From Gillisia mitskevichiae (GTDB lineage: Bacteria > Bacteroidota > Bacteroidia > Flavobacteriales > Flavobacteriaceae), in the NCBI RefSeq assembly GCF_003634585.1, contig NZ_RBLG01000001.1, positions 310,001-374,000 on the forward strand: a stretch of 64,000 bases of DNA, given 5' to 3'. This document shows positions 63,893 to 64,000 of the stretch, piece after piece. The notes beneath the pieces were generated by a model that did not search any database, was not told the origin of the DNA, and was given only the letters and a program-made list of their open reading frames with translations. The translations under genes and the position numbers were made by a program. The first letter of the stretch is position 1, and each line of letters begins with the position of its first letter.

Positions 63893-64000
63893 CTAATCCT
63901 TGATCATTGCAATATGTGGTATTCCATCTTCTAAATATCCTTCTCCAATTTGTTTAAAACCATGACTTTCGTAAAATCTAGTTAGGTATTTTTGAGCTGA
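63893..64000 (-). CDS. GNAT-family N-acetyltransferase, ElaA-like (3' part only)
   Basis: The minus strand is open from the window edge to a TAG complementary to 63893-63895, giving the last 35 residues of a protein. SAQKYLTRFYESHGFKQIGE and YLEDGIPHIAMIKD match the C-terminus of ElaA-type GNAT acetyltransferases (FYESxGF and the DGIPHI motif). The stop directly abuts the S41 stop with no bases between. Too short for a substrate assignment. Confidence 0.75.
   Translation of the reverse strand, partial: SAQKYLTRFYESHGFKQIGEGYLEDGIPHIAMIKD

Noticed and set aside
1-64000. Search for insertion sequences, phage genes, integrases, rRNA and CRISPR arrays
   Set aside because: None was recognised; gene content and base composition look like continuous chromosome.

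Overview
The window is chromosomal DNA from a member of the Flavobacteriaceae (Bacteroidota), probably a marine one of the Gramella/Gillisia/Salegentibacter type. The genus is a guess. The reasons are AT-rich sequence, almost no Shine-Dalgarno sites, several TAnnTTTG-type -7 boxes, a SusC/SusD pair, Bacteroidota-style gene neighbourhoods (rbfA next to a LolC/E-type permease, rnpA overlapping an S41 peptidase) and a PID-CTERM-like small protein. I found no transposase, integrase, phage gene, rRNA or CRISPR array. There is one tRNA gene.

Layout. 1-6.5 kb: the end of asd, a prolyl oligopeptidase, an orphan ABC ATPase, then a leftward group of FAD oxidoreductase, mtgA and a GreA-like factor. 6.5-6.7 kb: two structured intergenic repeats. 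6.7-11.7 kb: the leftward lipid/ribosome cluster pdxA-yceD-rpmF-fabH-accB-accC. 11.8-12.7 kb: ribE facing a small PID-CTERM-like protein. 13.1-23.1 kb: a leftward envelope-stress module (YbjN/CesT-like, PspA/IM30, YqiJ-like, YqiK flotillin, 1631-residue DUF3686-type AAA ATPase) divergent from an XRE/S24-like regulator. 23.2-26.5 kb: tRNA, mce, rbfA, permease, dusB.

26.6-52.8 kb is dominated by what reads as a murein and amino-sugar scavenging island: a TonB receptor (26.6-29.1 kb, link uncertain), a NagZ-AmiE-like fusion, a NagX/DUF5009-type membrane protein, a ROK regulator, a NagB-LmbE fusion, an AmpD-like amidase, a YkfC-like NlpC/P60 peptidase, an L-Ala-D/L-Glu epimerase, a sodium symporter, a DigH/GHL10-like hydrolase, a DUF4397 lipoprotein, SusD, SusC, MurQ, a GH20 hexosaminidase and a NagP-type sugar permease. 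Together they could remove stem peptides, cut denuded glycan, import fragments, split GlcNAc from MurNAc, remove the lactyl ether and feed fructose-6-phosphate into glycolysis, while the peptide yields L-Ala-L-Glu. No MurNAc kinase, NagA or NamZ was recognised here.

53.3-64 kb: lepA, a CPA antiporter, then a rightward run of an MBL-fold hydrolase, an S8 protease with a large helical insertion, an M1 aminopeptidase, rnpA and an S41 protease, ending at a partial GNAT gene. Boundaries and products rest on reading the sequence. Family names come from recognised motifs, not database searches.
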